A stretch of DNA of 64,000 nt from CAIYYO01 sp049299895 (GTDB lineage: Archaea > Altiarchaeota > Altiarchaeia > IMC4 > QMZM01): assembly GCA_049299895.1 (NCBI GenBank), contig JBAQYF010000004.1, positions 1-64,000 on the forward strand. Direction: 5' to 3'. The notes beneath the pieces are model-generated. The model had not been told where the DNA came from, did no database searches, and saw only the letters and a list, made by a program, of their open reading frames with translations. Position numbers and translations under genes: made by a program. This document shows, piece after piece, positions 1-8,057 of this stretch. Numbering within the stretch: position 1 is the first letter of the stretch; each line of letters starts with the position of its first letter.

Positions 1-180
1 ACAAAAGGAACAGACCACACAAAACAAGAAAAAAACAAAAAAACAAAACAAGACAAAACAAAAAACAAAAACCCCCTTTTCATTGACAAAAAACACCCAA
101 GAGTAAATTCAATTTGAAAGCTTAAAAGACATATTGGTACACATGACCTGTTCGATAAATAAAAGAAATAAAAAAAAGGG
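1..180 (-). terminator. U-rich terminator region downstream of ilvE
   Basis: The first ~76 bases of the + strand contain almost only A and C with a few G, so the RNA read from the minus strand downstream of ilvE would be U-rich with G punctuation. Archaeal termination typically uses U-rich tracts without a required hairpin, so this is a likely terminator for the leftward ilvE transcript. The rest, up to the ilvE stop, shows no convincing gene. The composition is the only evidence. Confidence 0.4.
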
Positions 181-1236
181 TCATACCTTTCTTATCCATC
201 CGAATTTGTCCTGTTTTTCCCCGTATTGTATGCCGGTTATCTCTTCCAGGAGTTTCTGCGACAGGGTGCCTTTCTTTTTGCTTTTTACTTCAAGCGTTTG
301 TCCCATGTGGGATATCTCGTCTACGGGAGTGATCACTGCGGCTGTGCCGCTGCCGAATACTTCGTCGAGTATGCCTTGCCTGGAAGCTGACACTATTTCG
401 TCGATGGAGAGCCTGCGCTCTTCTACCGGGATGCCCCAGTCTTTTGCTATCTGTATCACGGAGTCTCTTGTCACGCCGTCGAGTATCGTTCCGACCAGTT
501 CGGGGGTTATCAGTTTTCCGTCGATTACTGCGAAGATGTTCATTGTCCCGACTTCTTCGAGGTATTTTCCTTCCAGGCCGTCGAGCCATAGGACCTGTGA
601 GTATCCTTTTTTGTGCGCGACTTCCGCTGCCATCAGGCTTGCTGCGTAGTTCGCGGGCGTCTTTGCGCATCCGAGTCCTCCGCGGAAGGCTCTCACGTAT
701 TCCGGGGACGTTACCAGTTTCACCGCGCCCGCGCTGTAATATGCGCCCACTGGTGACGTGATTATCATGAAGCGGTAGGTATCCGAGACCTTTACGCCGA
801 GATATTCGTCGGATGCGAATGCGAAGGGCCTTATGTAGAGCGAGCATCCTTTTTTCTTCGGGACCCATTCCTTGTCCATTGACAGCAGGGTGTGCAGCGC
901 TGACCAGAAATCTTCCCAGGCGACCGGCGGAATGCACAGGCGCTCGCATGAAAGGTTCAGTCTCGCATGGTGCCTGTCTGCACGGAACACGTTCACTGAG
1001 CCGTCTTTGGAGCGGAACGCTTTTATTCCTTCGAAGATCGCCTGCCCGTAGTGCAGTGCGGACAGCGCGGGGGTGAAAGGCATGTCCCCGTAGGGGGTTA
1101 TCTGCGGCTTCTGCCATTTTCCGTCCGCGTAGTCCGTGTAGAACATGTGGTCGGAGAATATCTTCCCGAATCCCAGGTGGTCAAAATCTACGTCCTTCAG
1201 CCGGCTTTTGGCTGTCTTAACTGTTTTTATTTCCAT
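181..1236 (-). CDS. ilvE: Branched-chain amino acid aminotransferase
   Basis: A cytosolic PLP enzyme (fold type IV) that transaminates Leu, Ile and Val with 2-oxoglutarate, the last step of branched-chain synthesis and the first of breakdown. The 351 residues match the longer type II BCAT form. Visible signatures are FEGIKAF near residue 68, the PLP lysine K192 in GCAKTPANYAASL, and the downstream YLEEVGTMNIF cofactor-binding motif followed by GTILDGVTRDS. The gene is complete and ends one base before the downstream end of kup on the same strand, so the two may be co-transcribed from the kup side. The assignment to this family is firm; the exact substrate preference is inferred. Confidence 0.93.
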   Translation of the reverse strand: MEIKTVKTAKSRLKDVDFDHLGFGKIFSDHMFYTDYADGKWQKPQITPYGDMPFTPALSALHYGQAIFEGIKAFRSKDGSVNVFRADRHHARLNLSCERLCIPPVAWEDFWSALHTLLSMDKEWVPKKKGCSLYIRPFAFASDEYLGVKVSDTYRFMIITSPVGAYYSAGAVKLVTSPEYVRAFRGGLGCAKTPANYAASLMAAEVAHKKGYSQVLWLDGLEGKYLEEVGTMNIFAVIDGKLITPELVGTILDGVTRDSVIQIAKDWGIPVEERRLSIDEIVSASRQGILDEVFGSGTAAVITPVDEISHMGQTLEVKSKKKGTLSQKLLEEITGIQYGEKQDKFGWIRKV

Positions 1237-1237
1237 C

Positions 1238-3052
1238 TTACATCCTTGCTCTCATGATGACTCCGTGCAGGCGGTCCGGCGGGAGGTTGTAGAAATGCAC
1301 GAACGACGGGGTGAGTTTCTTTATCGTCGAGAATATCTTCCAGAACAGGTTGTCTGTCGCTATGTCTTCTATCCCGTAGAATATGGTGTTCTCGTGTATC
1401 CCTGCGCTCTGCAGTATCTCTCCTACGTCCACTACTTCCATGTAGCCCACGCCTATCTCAAAGGTCCGCAGGCCGGCCGCGAGGTCGTCTTTGAAGAATC
1501 CGTTGACTCCGTATGGCTCTTCGCGCGTCACTACGGAAACGATAACGTTCTCTTCGTAGATTATGTTGTTCGTGAACATGGTATGCGCTATATACGGAGG
1601 CATCCTGTTCAGGTCTCTTGCGAAGAACAGGGCGGTTCCCCGTATCCGGTTCATGGAGGAATATGCGGTCCTGTATTTGTCCAGGAATTCCGGGAGGCTT
1701 AGGGGTTTAAGCGACTCGTACAGCTTTTTTTGACCCATTGTGTAGACCAGTATGAGTGTGAGCGGGAGGGAAGCTATCAGGAGGGACCAGTAGCCCCCGT
1801 GGGGGATCTTGTTGAAGTTCGCAAGGAGGTAGATGAATGAGATAATTGTCACGAAAAATGATGCTATAGCCCGGTTCCTCTTTTTCTTCAGGGTGAATAT
1901 CCAGGTCATCATTATCCCGGTTATCGTCATCGTTCCCGTGACTGCGAGGCCGTATGCCGCAGCCAGGCTGGACGATTCTCTGAAGGAGAACATTATCAGG
2001 AGGACCGAGAACATCAGGAAGTAGTTCACGGACTCTATGTATATCTGGTTGCGGTTCCTGCTGGACGTGTAGTCCACCTGGAACAGGGGCATCATGCGGG
2101 TCATGATCCCCTGGTAGACGACTGAGAACATCCCGCTGATCATTGCCTGCGAGGCTATTACCGTTGCGGCGACGCTCAATAGGAGGAATGGGACATATAG
2201 TATCTGGGCCTGCGAGAATATCATCCCGAACAGGACGTTCTTTGCCTCGGGATGCGCAACCAGGAAAGCGCCCTGGCCCATGTAGTTTAGGACCAGCGCC
2301 GCGAATACGAGATACCATCCGCGGACGATGGGTTTGCTCCCGAGATGGCCCATGTCGGCGTATAATGCTTCTCCTCCCGTTGCGCACAGTATGACTTCGG
2401 AGAGGACGAAGAAACCAAGCAGGCCGTTACTTAGCAGGAAGTTTATGCCGTACATGGGAGAAACCGACATCAGTATGGAGGGCATGCTCATGATGGAAAA
2501 GATCCCTGAGACTGCGAGCGCAAGGAACCATACGGCCATTATCGGCCCGAATGTGAAGGCGACTTTTTCGGTTCCCTTTTTCTGGTAGAGGAACAATAGG
2601 ATGGCGATCGTTGCAGCGACCATGAGAAGGAGGTCCTGGCTTGTATGCTCAAATCCCGGGACGAGCAAAAGGCCTTCTACAGCTGAAAGGATGCTTATCG
2701 CGGGGGTAATGACCCCGTCGCCTGCCAAGAGGGATACTCCAACGTATGCAAGCAGGCTCACAAAGGCAAGCTGGCGGCCGGACTTGAGCAACGGAGTGAA
2801 TAGTTCCCGCAAAACGATCGTTCCGCCTTCTCCTTTCTTGGAGAGGCCCATTGCGAGCCAGACGTATTCGAGGGTTACGAGGATCATGAGGGTCCAGAAG
2901 ATAAGCGAGAGGATGCCGAAAACGTTGTCCTTTGTCGGAGGGGTTAGAAGGAAGATGACTGTTAGCGTGTAGATGGGGCTTGTGCCGATGTCTCCGAAAA
3001 CGAGGCCCAGTGCTTTTATGACGCCTTCAAAATAGGATTCCTTTTTTGCCAT
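1238..3052 (-). CDS. kup: Kup-family potassium uptake protein
   Basis: A polytopic membrane K+/H+ symporter of the KUP/HAK/KT family. The diagnostic N-terminal motif ALGLVFGDIGTSPIYTL is present, followed by about twelve hydrophobic segments and a soluble C-terminal domain of about 160 residues. I chose the ATG at 3052 (604 aa) over the upstream in-frame ATG at 3073 because a TATA-like element (TTTTTATC on the minus strand, near 3081-3087) lies about 30 nt upstream of 3052 but only 11 nt from 3073; the transcript would have a very short leader. It joins several other ion-handling genes in this window, though the main cluster lies 37 kb away. Confidence 0.92.
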   Translation of the reverse strand: MAKKESYFEGVIKALGLVFGDIGTSPIYTLTVIFLLTPPTKDNVFGILSLIFWTLMILVTLEYVWLAMGLSKKGEGGTIVLRELFTPLLKSGRQLAFVSLLAYVGVSLLAGDGVITPAISILSAVEGLLLVPGFEHTSQDLLLMVAATIAILLFLYQKKGTEKVAFTFGPIMAVWFLALAVSGIFSIMSMPSILMSVSPMYGINFLLSNGLLGFFVLSEVILCATGGEALYADMGHLGSKPIVRGWYLVFAALVLNYMGQGAFLVAHPEAKNVLFGMIFSQAQILYVPFLLLSVAATVIASQAMISGMFSVVYQGIMTRMMPLFQVDYTSSRNRNQIYIESVNYFLMFSVLLIMFSFRESSSLAAAYGLAVTGTMTITGIMMTWIFTLKKKRNRAIASFFVTIISFIYLLANFNKIPHGGYWSLLIASLPLTLILVYTMGQKKLYESLKPLSLPEFLDKYRTAYSSMNRIRGTALFFARDLNRMPPYIAHTMFTNNIIYEENVIVSVVTREEPYGVNGFFKDDLAAGLRTFEIGVGYMEVVDVGEILQSAGIHENTIFYGIEDIATDNLFWKIFSTIKKLTPSFVHFYNLPPDRLHGVIMRARM

Positions 3053-3098
3053 ATAACGGTAAGAATAAGGCATGGGACGGATAAAAATGATTATTTGC

Positions 3099-4454
3099 TC
3101 ACAGATATGATACTTCCCGCCCCTTTGCGGGATGCAACTCCCCGGAATCGTATATGACGCTGCCGCGCAGGATGGTCTTTACGACCGCGCCTCTCACTTT
3201 CCAGCCGTCGTATGGGGTCCAGCCGCACTTCGTATATTGGGCGTCGTTTCTTATCTGGAATTCCTTGTCCAGGTCTATAAGCACGCAGTCCGCATCGTAT
3301 CCTACATCCAGCCGGCCCTTGCCTTCTAGGGAGAATATCCTCGCGGGGTTCTCCGAAGTCACGGAAACGAGCCGGTTTAGGGTCAGGTTCTTTTTGGCAA
3401 CCTCGTTCAGCAGCAGGGGCAGCATAGTTTCCAGCCCGGGGACTCCCGAGGCGGAGGTCCATATGCTCCCTTCCTTGGATTCAGGCACATTGGACATATG
3501 GTCTGACGTCACCACGTCGATAACGCCGTTCTGTATGCTCTTCCACAAAGCGGTCTGGTCCTCTTTTGCGCGCAGGGGCGGTGTGGTCTTAAGGAGGCCC
3601 CCCCTTTTTTTGTAGTCGTCCGCGGACAAAAAGAGGTGATATGTGGCAGCTTCGGAAGAGAGGGGCTGGAAATTCTTGTTGCGCTCCAGTATCTCGACTT
3701 CGTAGCCTGTGCTCACATGCGCAAGATGCAGTTTTGCGCCCGCTATCCTCGCGAGAAGCACGGCGCGGCCCGCAGCCTCGGCAGCGCATATCGGTGGCCT
3801 GGACTCGGCGTATGCCATGGGATCGTTCCTCCCTGCCTTTATGTATTTGTCTTTCAGGTAGTCTGCTATCGCGTTATTCTCTGCGTGCACCGTTGCCAAT
3901 AGTCCCTTCCCGGCCAATAGGCGCAGGTCCTCGTAGAACACGTAGTCGTTCTTCATCTTTATCTCTTCGAGAAAAACGTAGTCTCCGTGTATCGGGTAAC
4001 TTGCGGCTGTGGAAGACATGTAGAATTTTACAGATGCGACATTCTCAACTCTACGCAACTCTTCAGCGTTCTCGACTGCGGCCGCGAAATGGAATCCATA
4101 GTCGACCGTCGACTTGGAAGCAGCTATCGCCCTTTTTTCTTCGAGGAGAGAAATAGTAGTCGTAGGCGGCTGGGTGTCGGGCATATCCAGAACGGTAGTG
4201 ACCCCGCCTGCCGCCGCGGCCGCGGAACCCGTATGCCAGTCTTCTTCGAAGCTTGTACCGGGTTCCCGCAGATGGGTGTGCACGTCGATTACCCCGGGCA
4301 AAAGATACAGGCCTTTTGCATCGATGTCCTCATCCCCCTTCGGAAGCTTGCTACTAGAGAGAACGCCTGTAATCTTTCCGTTCTCGCATACTATCCCTCC
4401 TTCGAAAATACGATCAGGGAATACTATCTTTGCGTTCCTTATGACAAGTGACAT
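3099..4454 (-). CDS. pyrC: Dihydroorotase (amidohydrolase family)
   Basis: A cyclic amidohydrolase that closes N-carbamoyl-aspartate to dihydroorotate in pyrimidine synthesis. At 451 residues it has the size of class I DHOases. The metal-binding HxH is at residues 59-61 in DVHTHLREPG, and the following REPG arginine is the DHOase substrate-binding signature. Later ligands are seen in VKFYMSS (candidate carboxylated lysine), VHAEN, LHLAHVS and TSDH. Allantoinase and hydantoinase are alternatives, but the REPG motif favours DHOase. One difference is DMPDTQP where most DHOases have DMPNT. A TATA-like AATTATTTATTC lies about 25-30 nt above the ATG, so the gene is probably leaderless and monocistronic. 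Confidence 0.85.
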   Translation of the reverse strand: MSLVIRNAKIVFPDRIFEGGIVCENGKITGVLSSSKLPKGDEDIDAKGLYLLPGVIDVHTHLREPGTSFEEDWHTGSAAAAAGGVTTVLDMPDTQPPTTTISLLEEKRAIAASKSTVDYGFHFAAAVENAEELRRVENVASVKFYMSSTAASYPIHGDYVFLEEIKMKNDYVFYEDLRLLAGKGLLATVHAENNAIADYLKDKYIKAGRNDPMAYAESRPPICAAEAAGRAVLLARIAGAKLHLAHVSTGYEVEILERNKNFQPLSSEAATYHLFLSADDYKKRGGLLKTTPPLRAKEDQTALWKSIQNGVIDVVTSDHMSNVPESKEGSIWTSASGVPGLETMLPLLLNEVAKKNLTLNRLVSVTSENPARIFSLEGKGRLDVGYDADCVLIDLDKEFQIRNDAQYTKCGWTPYDGWKVRGAVVKTILRGSVIYDSGELHPAKGREVSYL

Positions 4455-4509
4455 ACTATGATTAATTGAACCCCGGCGAATAAATAATTGGAAGGAACAG
4501 ACGCGGTCT

Positions 4510-4890
4510 TTATTTCTGTTTCAGCGCGTAGCCCATGCCGATCGTATAAAACGGGATAGACAGGTAACGCAGGCCTATGTCCGTGAAGTACTGCGCAGGG
4601 GTCATCCTGAAGAAACCGCCATATACCATCGCCAGGTCCAGGGCAAGATTTACCGCGAGCCATACTATGCCGATGATCACGCCTTCCCCGAAGAAATTCT
4701 TTTTGACGCCGGTATAATAGGATACTGCCAGAATGACGCCGGCAGCCGATCCCACTACTACCATGATGGACTTGAAGAACGTCTCAGGGATGGTGTAATT
4801 GCCCTGCGAGTCTACGAACGGAAAAGACGCTATGAAAGGGATTATCCATAGAGCGATGCCGTATCCTGTTATCTTGATAAATTTGTTCAT
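4510..4890 (-). CDS. Small polytopic membrane protein
   Basis: 126 residues with four hydrophobic segments (roughly residues 7-25, 38-60, 70-90 and 100-122) and short charged loops, ending in a basic tail. I do not recognise the family. The open frame extends upstream to 4971, but the ATG at 4890 (MNKFIKITGYG) gives a normal membrane-protein N terminus, while the upstream extension is polar and overlaps the end of the neighbouring gene. It lies between the dihydroorotase and a GyrI-like gene, all on the minus strand. No functional residue stands out; a carrier or integral accessory protein is all that can be said. Confidence 0.6.
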   Translation of the reverse strand: MNKFIKITGYGIALWIIPFIASFPFVDSQGNYTIPETFFKSIMVVVGSAAGVILAVSYYTGVKKNFFGEGVIIGIVWLAVNLALDLAMVYGGFFRMTPAQYFTDIGLRYLSIPFYTIGMGYALKQK

Positions 4891-4967
4891 GATATCACAG
4901 TAGGTTAATCTATGTTCTCCCCGGTTTAAAACATGCGCGGACAGAAGATAAAAAAAAGGTGACTGTT

Positions 4968-5435
4968 TCACCCTATCGGCGCGTATATCTCGGTTAACAG
5001 GTCCATTTCAGAAACCTCTCTTGGATCGTTCAGGTAGACCTCTCTTGTCGGCCCGGCTAACTTCTTTTTGTTTTTTGCTATCCACGCGAATAATTTCTCG
5101 TACGCAGGCCCGCATTTGGCGTAAGGGCCTTTGTGCACTATCTTTGCCATCTTCCCGCCGGGCAATTCATAGTTTTTTATTTCCTTTGATCCCTTTATCT
5201 TCTTTGATACGGGGATAGCTACTTCCACGTCTGCGGTCCCTTCTTTGTTTGCTTTTTCCACTTCCTCGGGGCTTGATTCATGGCAGACGAATACGGGCGG
5301 CCCCGAAAATGCGGGCATCGCGCCGGGATACCCGCAGAGCGCTCCGAGCATCGCCGGGATGTCCGTGTATCGTCCTTTCTTCCTTGTTCCCAATACAGCC
5401 TGTGGCTTTAATTCCACAACAGTCACTTCTTCCAT
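4968..5435 (-). CDS. GyrI-like / AraC effector-binding domain protein
   Basis: A 155-residue stand-alone GyrI-like domain. The family is a duplicated SHS2 fold found alone or as the ligand-binding half of MerR/AraC regulators; stand-alone members bind small hydrophobic molecules and some are hydrolases. The sequence begins with the typical MEEVTVVELKPQAVLGTRKKGRYTD-like strand-helix start, and the second half has PGGKMAKIVHKGPY followed by a helix and EVYLNDP, both family hallmarks. The start at 5435 was preferred because the longer frame (to 5693) overlaps the divergent DUF362 gene. No HTH is present, so a direct DNA-binding role is unlikely. A second, more divergent GyrI-like protein lies at 11760-12242. 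Confidence 0.75.
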   Translation of the reverse strand: MEEVTVVELKPQAVLGTRKKGRYTDIPAMLGALCGYPGAMPAFSGPPVFVCHESSPEEVEKANKEGTADVEVAIPVSKKIKGSKEIKNYELPGGKMAKIVHKGPYAKCGPAYEKLFAWIAKNKKKLAGPTREVYLNDPREVSEMDLLTEIYAPIG

Positions 5436-5549
5436 TTTTTTTAAAACCTTGGTGTAATCTAATCGGAAAATTCCATAAAAAACCTCGTGCAAGCATCGGA
5501 AAAGTGATAATTTTAATCCAGGATGCGAGAGTATATAGAGGTGGTTTGA

Positions 5550-6584
5550 ATGGATACTGCAAAGGTTTTTTACAGGAGGGTTTCTTCCGGCGCCAAAACA
5601 GAGGATATCAGCCGGATGGCAAGAGACCTCCTTGAGAGGGTCGTATCGGAAGAGAAAGTGGAACTTGAGAAGAGGATACCCCTGAAGGTCCATTTCGGCG
5701 AAAAAGGGAATACCTCATTCATCGGCCCGGAGAACTACGAAGGGATAATAGATTTCCTGAAAGAGAAAAAGATAGATACCTGCTTCATCGAGACCAACGT
5801 ATTATACGTGAGCGAGCGCACAAGGAAGAAAAGCCACATCGCGCTTGCAAAAGAACACGGATTCACAAGGATCCCCGTAGTCATCGCGGACGGAGAAACA
5901 GGCGAGGACTATGAGGAGGTCGGGATAGAAGGAGACCATTTCGGAAAGTGCAGGATAGGAAAAGCGATTGCCGGAGAAAAACAATTGATTGTCCTTTCGC
6001 ATTATAAAGGCCATATGCTGGCAGGTTTTGGAGGCGCGATAAAGCAGCTCGGGATGGGATGCGCGGCCCGGGGAGGCAAACTGGACCAGCATGCCAACGC
6101 GCAGCCCGCGATAAACCCGGAGGAATGCAAAAAATGCATGTCCTGCGTTTCGCATTGTCCGAGGAATGCTATAGAAGTTTCGCCCATTCCAAGGATAGAC
6201 AAGGATAAATGCATCGGCTGCGCGGCCTGCATCGCCGCCTGCCCGCAGGAAGTGTTCCACGTGGACTGGATGGCGACTGCGCCGGTCTCTTTCCGGCAGA
6301 AGCTTGCGGAGTATGCCCTCGCCGCGCAGAAGGGCAAGAGGAACGTATACATAAATTACGCGCTGAACATCACCAAAGACTGCGACTGCGACGGCCGGTC
6401 TTTTAAGCCGATAACAAAAGACATAGGGGTCTTTGCATCCGTCGACCCGGTTGCGATAGATGCCGCCTGCTGCGACGTATTGAATAAAAGGGAGGGAAAA
6501 CGCTTCTTCACGGGAGACGATATCTTCGGGCACGCAGAGAAGATAGGCCTCGGAACGACTGAATATGAATTGATAGAGATATGA
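5550..6584 (+). CDS. DUF362 protein with two [4Fe-4S] ferredoxin motifs
   Basis: 344 residues: an N-terminal DUF362 domain (about 1-185), then two ferredoxin motifs, CKKCMSCVSHCP and CIGCAACIAACP (about 190-230), then the rest of the DUF362 domain with a DPVAIDAACCDVLN segment. DUF362 proteins are iron-sulfur proteins of unsettled function that are common in anaerobes and often accompany ferredoxin enzymes or maturation genes. A TATA-like GTATATAG near 5530 and a Shine-Dalgarno GAGGTG about 7 nt before the ATG support the start. The stop overlaps the larC start by 4 nt (ATGA), implying translational coupling and a shared role, possibly electron supply in nickel-cofactor metabolism (inference). 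Confidence 0.82.
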   Translation: MDTAKVFYRRVSSGAKTEDISRMARDLLERVVSEEKVELEKRIPLKVHFGEKGNTSFIGPENYEGIIDFLKEKKIDTCFIETNVLYVSERTRKKSHIALAKEHGFTRIPVVIADGETGEDYEEVGIEGDHFGKCRIGKAIAGEKQLIVLSHYKGHMLAGFGGAIKQLGMGCAARGGKLDQHANAQPAINPEECKKCMSCVSHCPRNAIEVSPIPRIDKDKCIGCAACIAACPQEVFHVDWMATAPVSFRQKLAEYALAAQKGKRNVYINYALNITKDCDCDGRSFKPITKDIGVFASVDPVAIDAACCDVLNKREGKRFFTGDDIFGHAEKIGLGTTEYELIEI

Positions 6585-7288
6585 GCGTCATATACTTCGG
6601 CTGCGGTTCCGGGATAAGCGGGGACATGGTGGTAGGTTCGCTCCTGGACCTGGGGGTAGAAATAGAATATCTTGCGCGCGAGCTGTCCAGGATGGACCTT
6701 TCCGGATACTCTGTTTCCGCAAGGAAGGTAGATAAGAGAGGCGTCGAGGCGACGAAATTCAATGTAGCCGTTGAAGGCATTCATCCGCGAAGAAACCTCC
6801 CGGGCATCAACTCTTTAATAGAAAAAAGCGGCCTGGGGCGCAGGGTAAAGGACCTCTCGCAGGGCATATTCACGGACCTTGCAAGATCGGAAGCACTCGC
6901 GCACTCTACCTCCATTGAGAACGTCCACTTCCACGAGGTCGGGGCCGTGGACTCTATTATAGATATAGTCTCTGCGGCGATACTGCTCGACATGCTGGAA
7001 GTCTCGGAGGTGCATTGCGGCACCGTTTCCCTGGGAAGGGGCAGGATCAGGACGGAACACGGGATGATGGATATACCCGCTCCGGCAGTAAGGGATCTCC
7101 TGAAAGACGCGCCTACTGCGCAAACAGACATCCCGGCTGAGCTGACCACGCCCACGGGGGCAGCAATACTGAAGTCATGCGTAAAGAAATATAAGAATAA
7201 GCCCCCGGAAACAGGGAGGATAGGATACGGCGCAGGAACGTCAGACCTTCCGATACCCAACGTCCTCCGCGCATGGATCAATCCTTAG
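6581..7288 (+). CDS. larC: LarC-type nickel insertion protein, N-terminal half only
   Basis: LarC (formerly DUF111) puts nickel into the pyridinium-3,5-bisthiocarboxylic acid mononucleotide to make the nickel-pincer cofactor of lactate racemase-like enzymes. This protein has the N-terminal signatures: GSGISGDMVVGSLLDLG at the start, HFHEVGAVDSIIDI near residue 123, and MDIPAPAVRDLL followed by ELTTPTGAAIL. At 235 residues it stops after GYGAGTSDLPIPNVLR, where full LarC (about 400 aa) continues with the metal-binding LarC2 domain. In Lactobacillus LarC1 and LarC2 are joined by programmed frameshifting; the next bases here encode no LarC2 in any frame, since the convergent archaellin begins 13 nt on. 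It is translationally coupled to the DUF362 gene. Confidence 0.82.
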   Translation: MSVIYFGCGSGISGDMVVGSLLDLGVEIEYLARELSRMDLSGYSVSARKVDKRGVEATKFNVAVEGIHPRRNLPGINSLIEKSGLGRRVKDLSQGIFTDLARSEALAHSTSIENVHFHEVGAVDSIIDIVSAAILLDMLEVSEVHCGTVSLGRGRIRTEHGMMDIPAPAVRDLLKDAPTAQTDIPAELTTPTGAAILKSCVKKYKNKPPETGRIGYGAGTSDLPIPNVLRAWINP

Positions 7289-7300
7289 AGGACCCGTTCT

Positions 7301-7870
7301 TCAGGGGTACATATAGACTCTTTGCGTGCTCATGACGTCGGGAGTCACGAATTCAACAGGGACGATCACTCCGCGCTTGGGTATTATCTTCATCTTCGCG
7401 GTCTGGCTCTGCCCTATCGAACCGGACGAGTTGAACTGGATGTTTATCACGTCGCCGACTGTGATAAAGTTTGAAACGTAGTCCGGGCCGGTCTTCACAT
7501 ATGTCAGTTTATAAGTCGACACGTTGGCAACAGTCCCAAGCCCGATGTTCTGGGAGGTGCTCTTAGTATCGAATGTGAGGATTGTGTCATTCATCGCCAG
7601 GGGGTCTGATCCTGCCGAAAGCTTCGCAAGCACCTCGAAAGTCTCGACGTCGCCATTCGATCCGTCAGTCGCCGTAACGCTGATCACCTGTATCCCGCTC
7701 GCGACCTCCTGCTGGGTCTGCTTGCCGGTCGTAAGCGCCTTCTGCTGCAAACTGCCCGCCGTTCCCAGTAGAACGCTTGCGGCAATTGCCGCGACCAGGA
7801 CTATCGCGATAAATATGATCAAAGTCCCTATACCGGTTTCTCCTTTATTGGATTTTTTAATATTAGTCAT
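7301..7870 (-). CDS. flaB: Archaellin (archaeal flagellin)
   Basis: The filament protein of the archaellum. The N terminus MTNIKKSNKGETGIGTL carries a class III signal peptide; the prepilin peptidase (FlaK/PibD) would cut after the glycine of NKG, leaving ETGIGTLIIF and a hydrophobic alpha-helix (residues ~10-32) that forms the filament core. The remaining 150 residues are a Thr/Ser-rich beta domain, consistent with a short archaellin (189 aa). No other archaellum gene (flaCDEFGHIJ) is visible nearby, so export and assembly genes must lie elsewhere or be missing. An AT-rich upstream region to 8057 holds divergent promoters shared with the lipid reductase gene. Confidence 0.9.
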   Translation of the reverse strand: MTNIKKSNKGETGIGTLIIFIAIVLVAAIAASVLLGTAGSLQQKALTTGKQTQQEVASGIQVISVTATDGSNGDVETFEVLAKLSAGSDPLAMNDTILTFDTKSTSQNIGLGTVANVSTYKLTYVKTGPDYVSNFITVGDVINIQFNSSGSIGQSQTAKMKIIPKRGVIVPVEFVTPDVMSTQRVYMYP

Positions 7871-8057
7871 AAGTTCTATTATTCAATTTCCGGGTATAAA
7901 TACTTGATTAATTTATTTGGAATTTTTTATCATTTTGTTAGTATTATCGAGTAGGGACGTAAAAAATATAAAAATATATTGAAAAAAAGGCCGTTAAAGA
8001 AAACCCGGGACCATTCGTTATTTTAAAGGCTATTACCCAGTTATTTCTGTAGCTACA

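Noticed and set aside
1..76. A-and-C-rich tract as a repeat or origin element
   Set aside because: No period or stem is visible; it is best explained as the U-rich terminator of the minus-strand ilvE transcript.
1707..2387. 226-codon open frame inside kup
   Set aside because: Composition is Arg/Pro/Asp-rich without motifs, and the kup frame has clear family signatures throughout.
3099..4454. Allantoinase or hydantoinase rather than dihydroorotase
   Set aside because: The REPG signature after the HxH motif favours dihydroorotase, although a DMPDT in place of DMPNT leaves some doubt.
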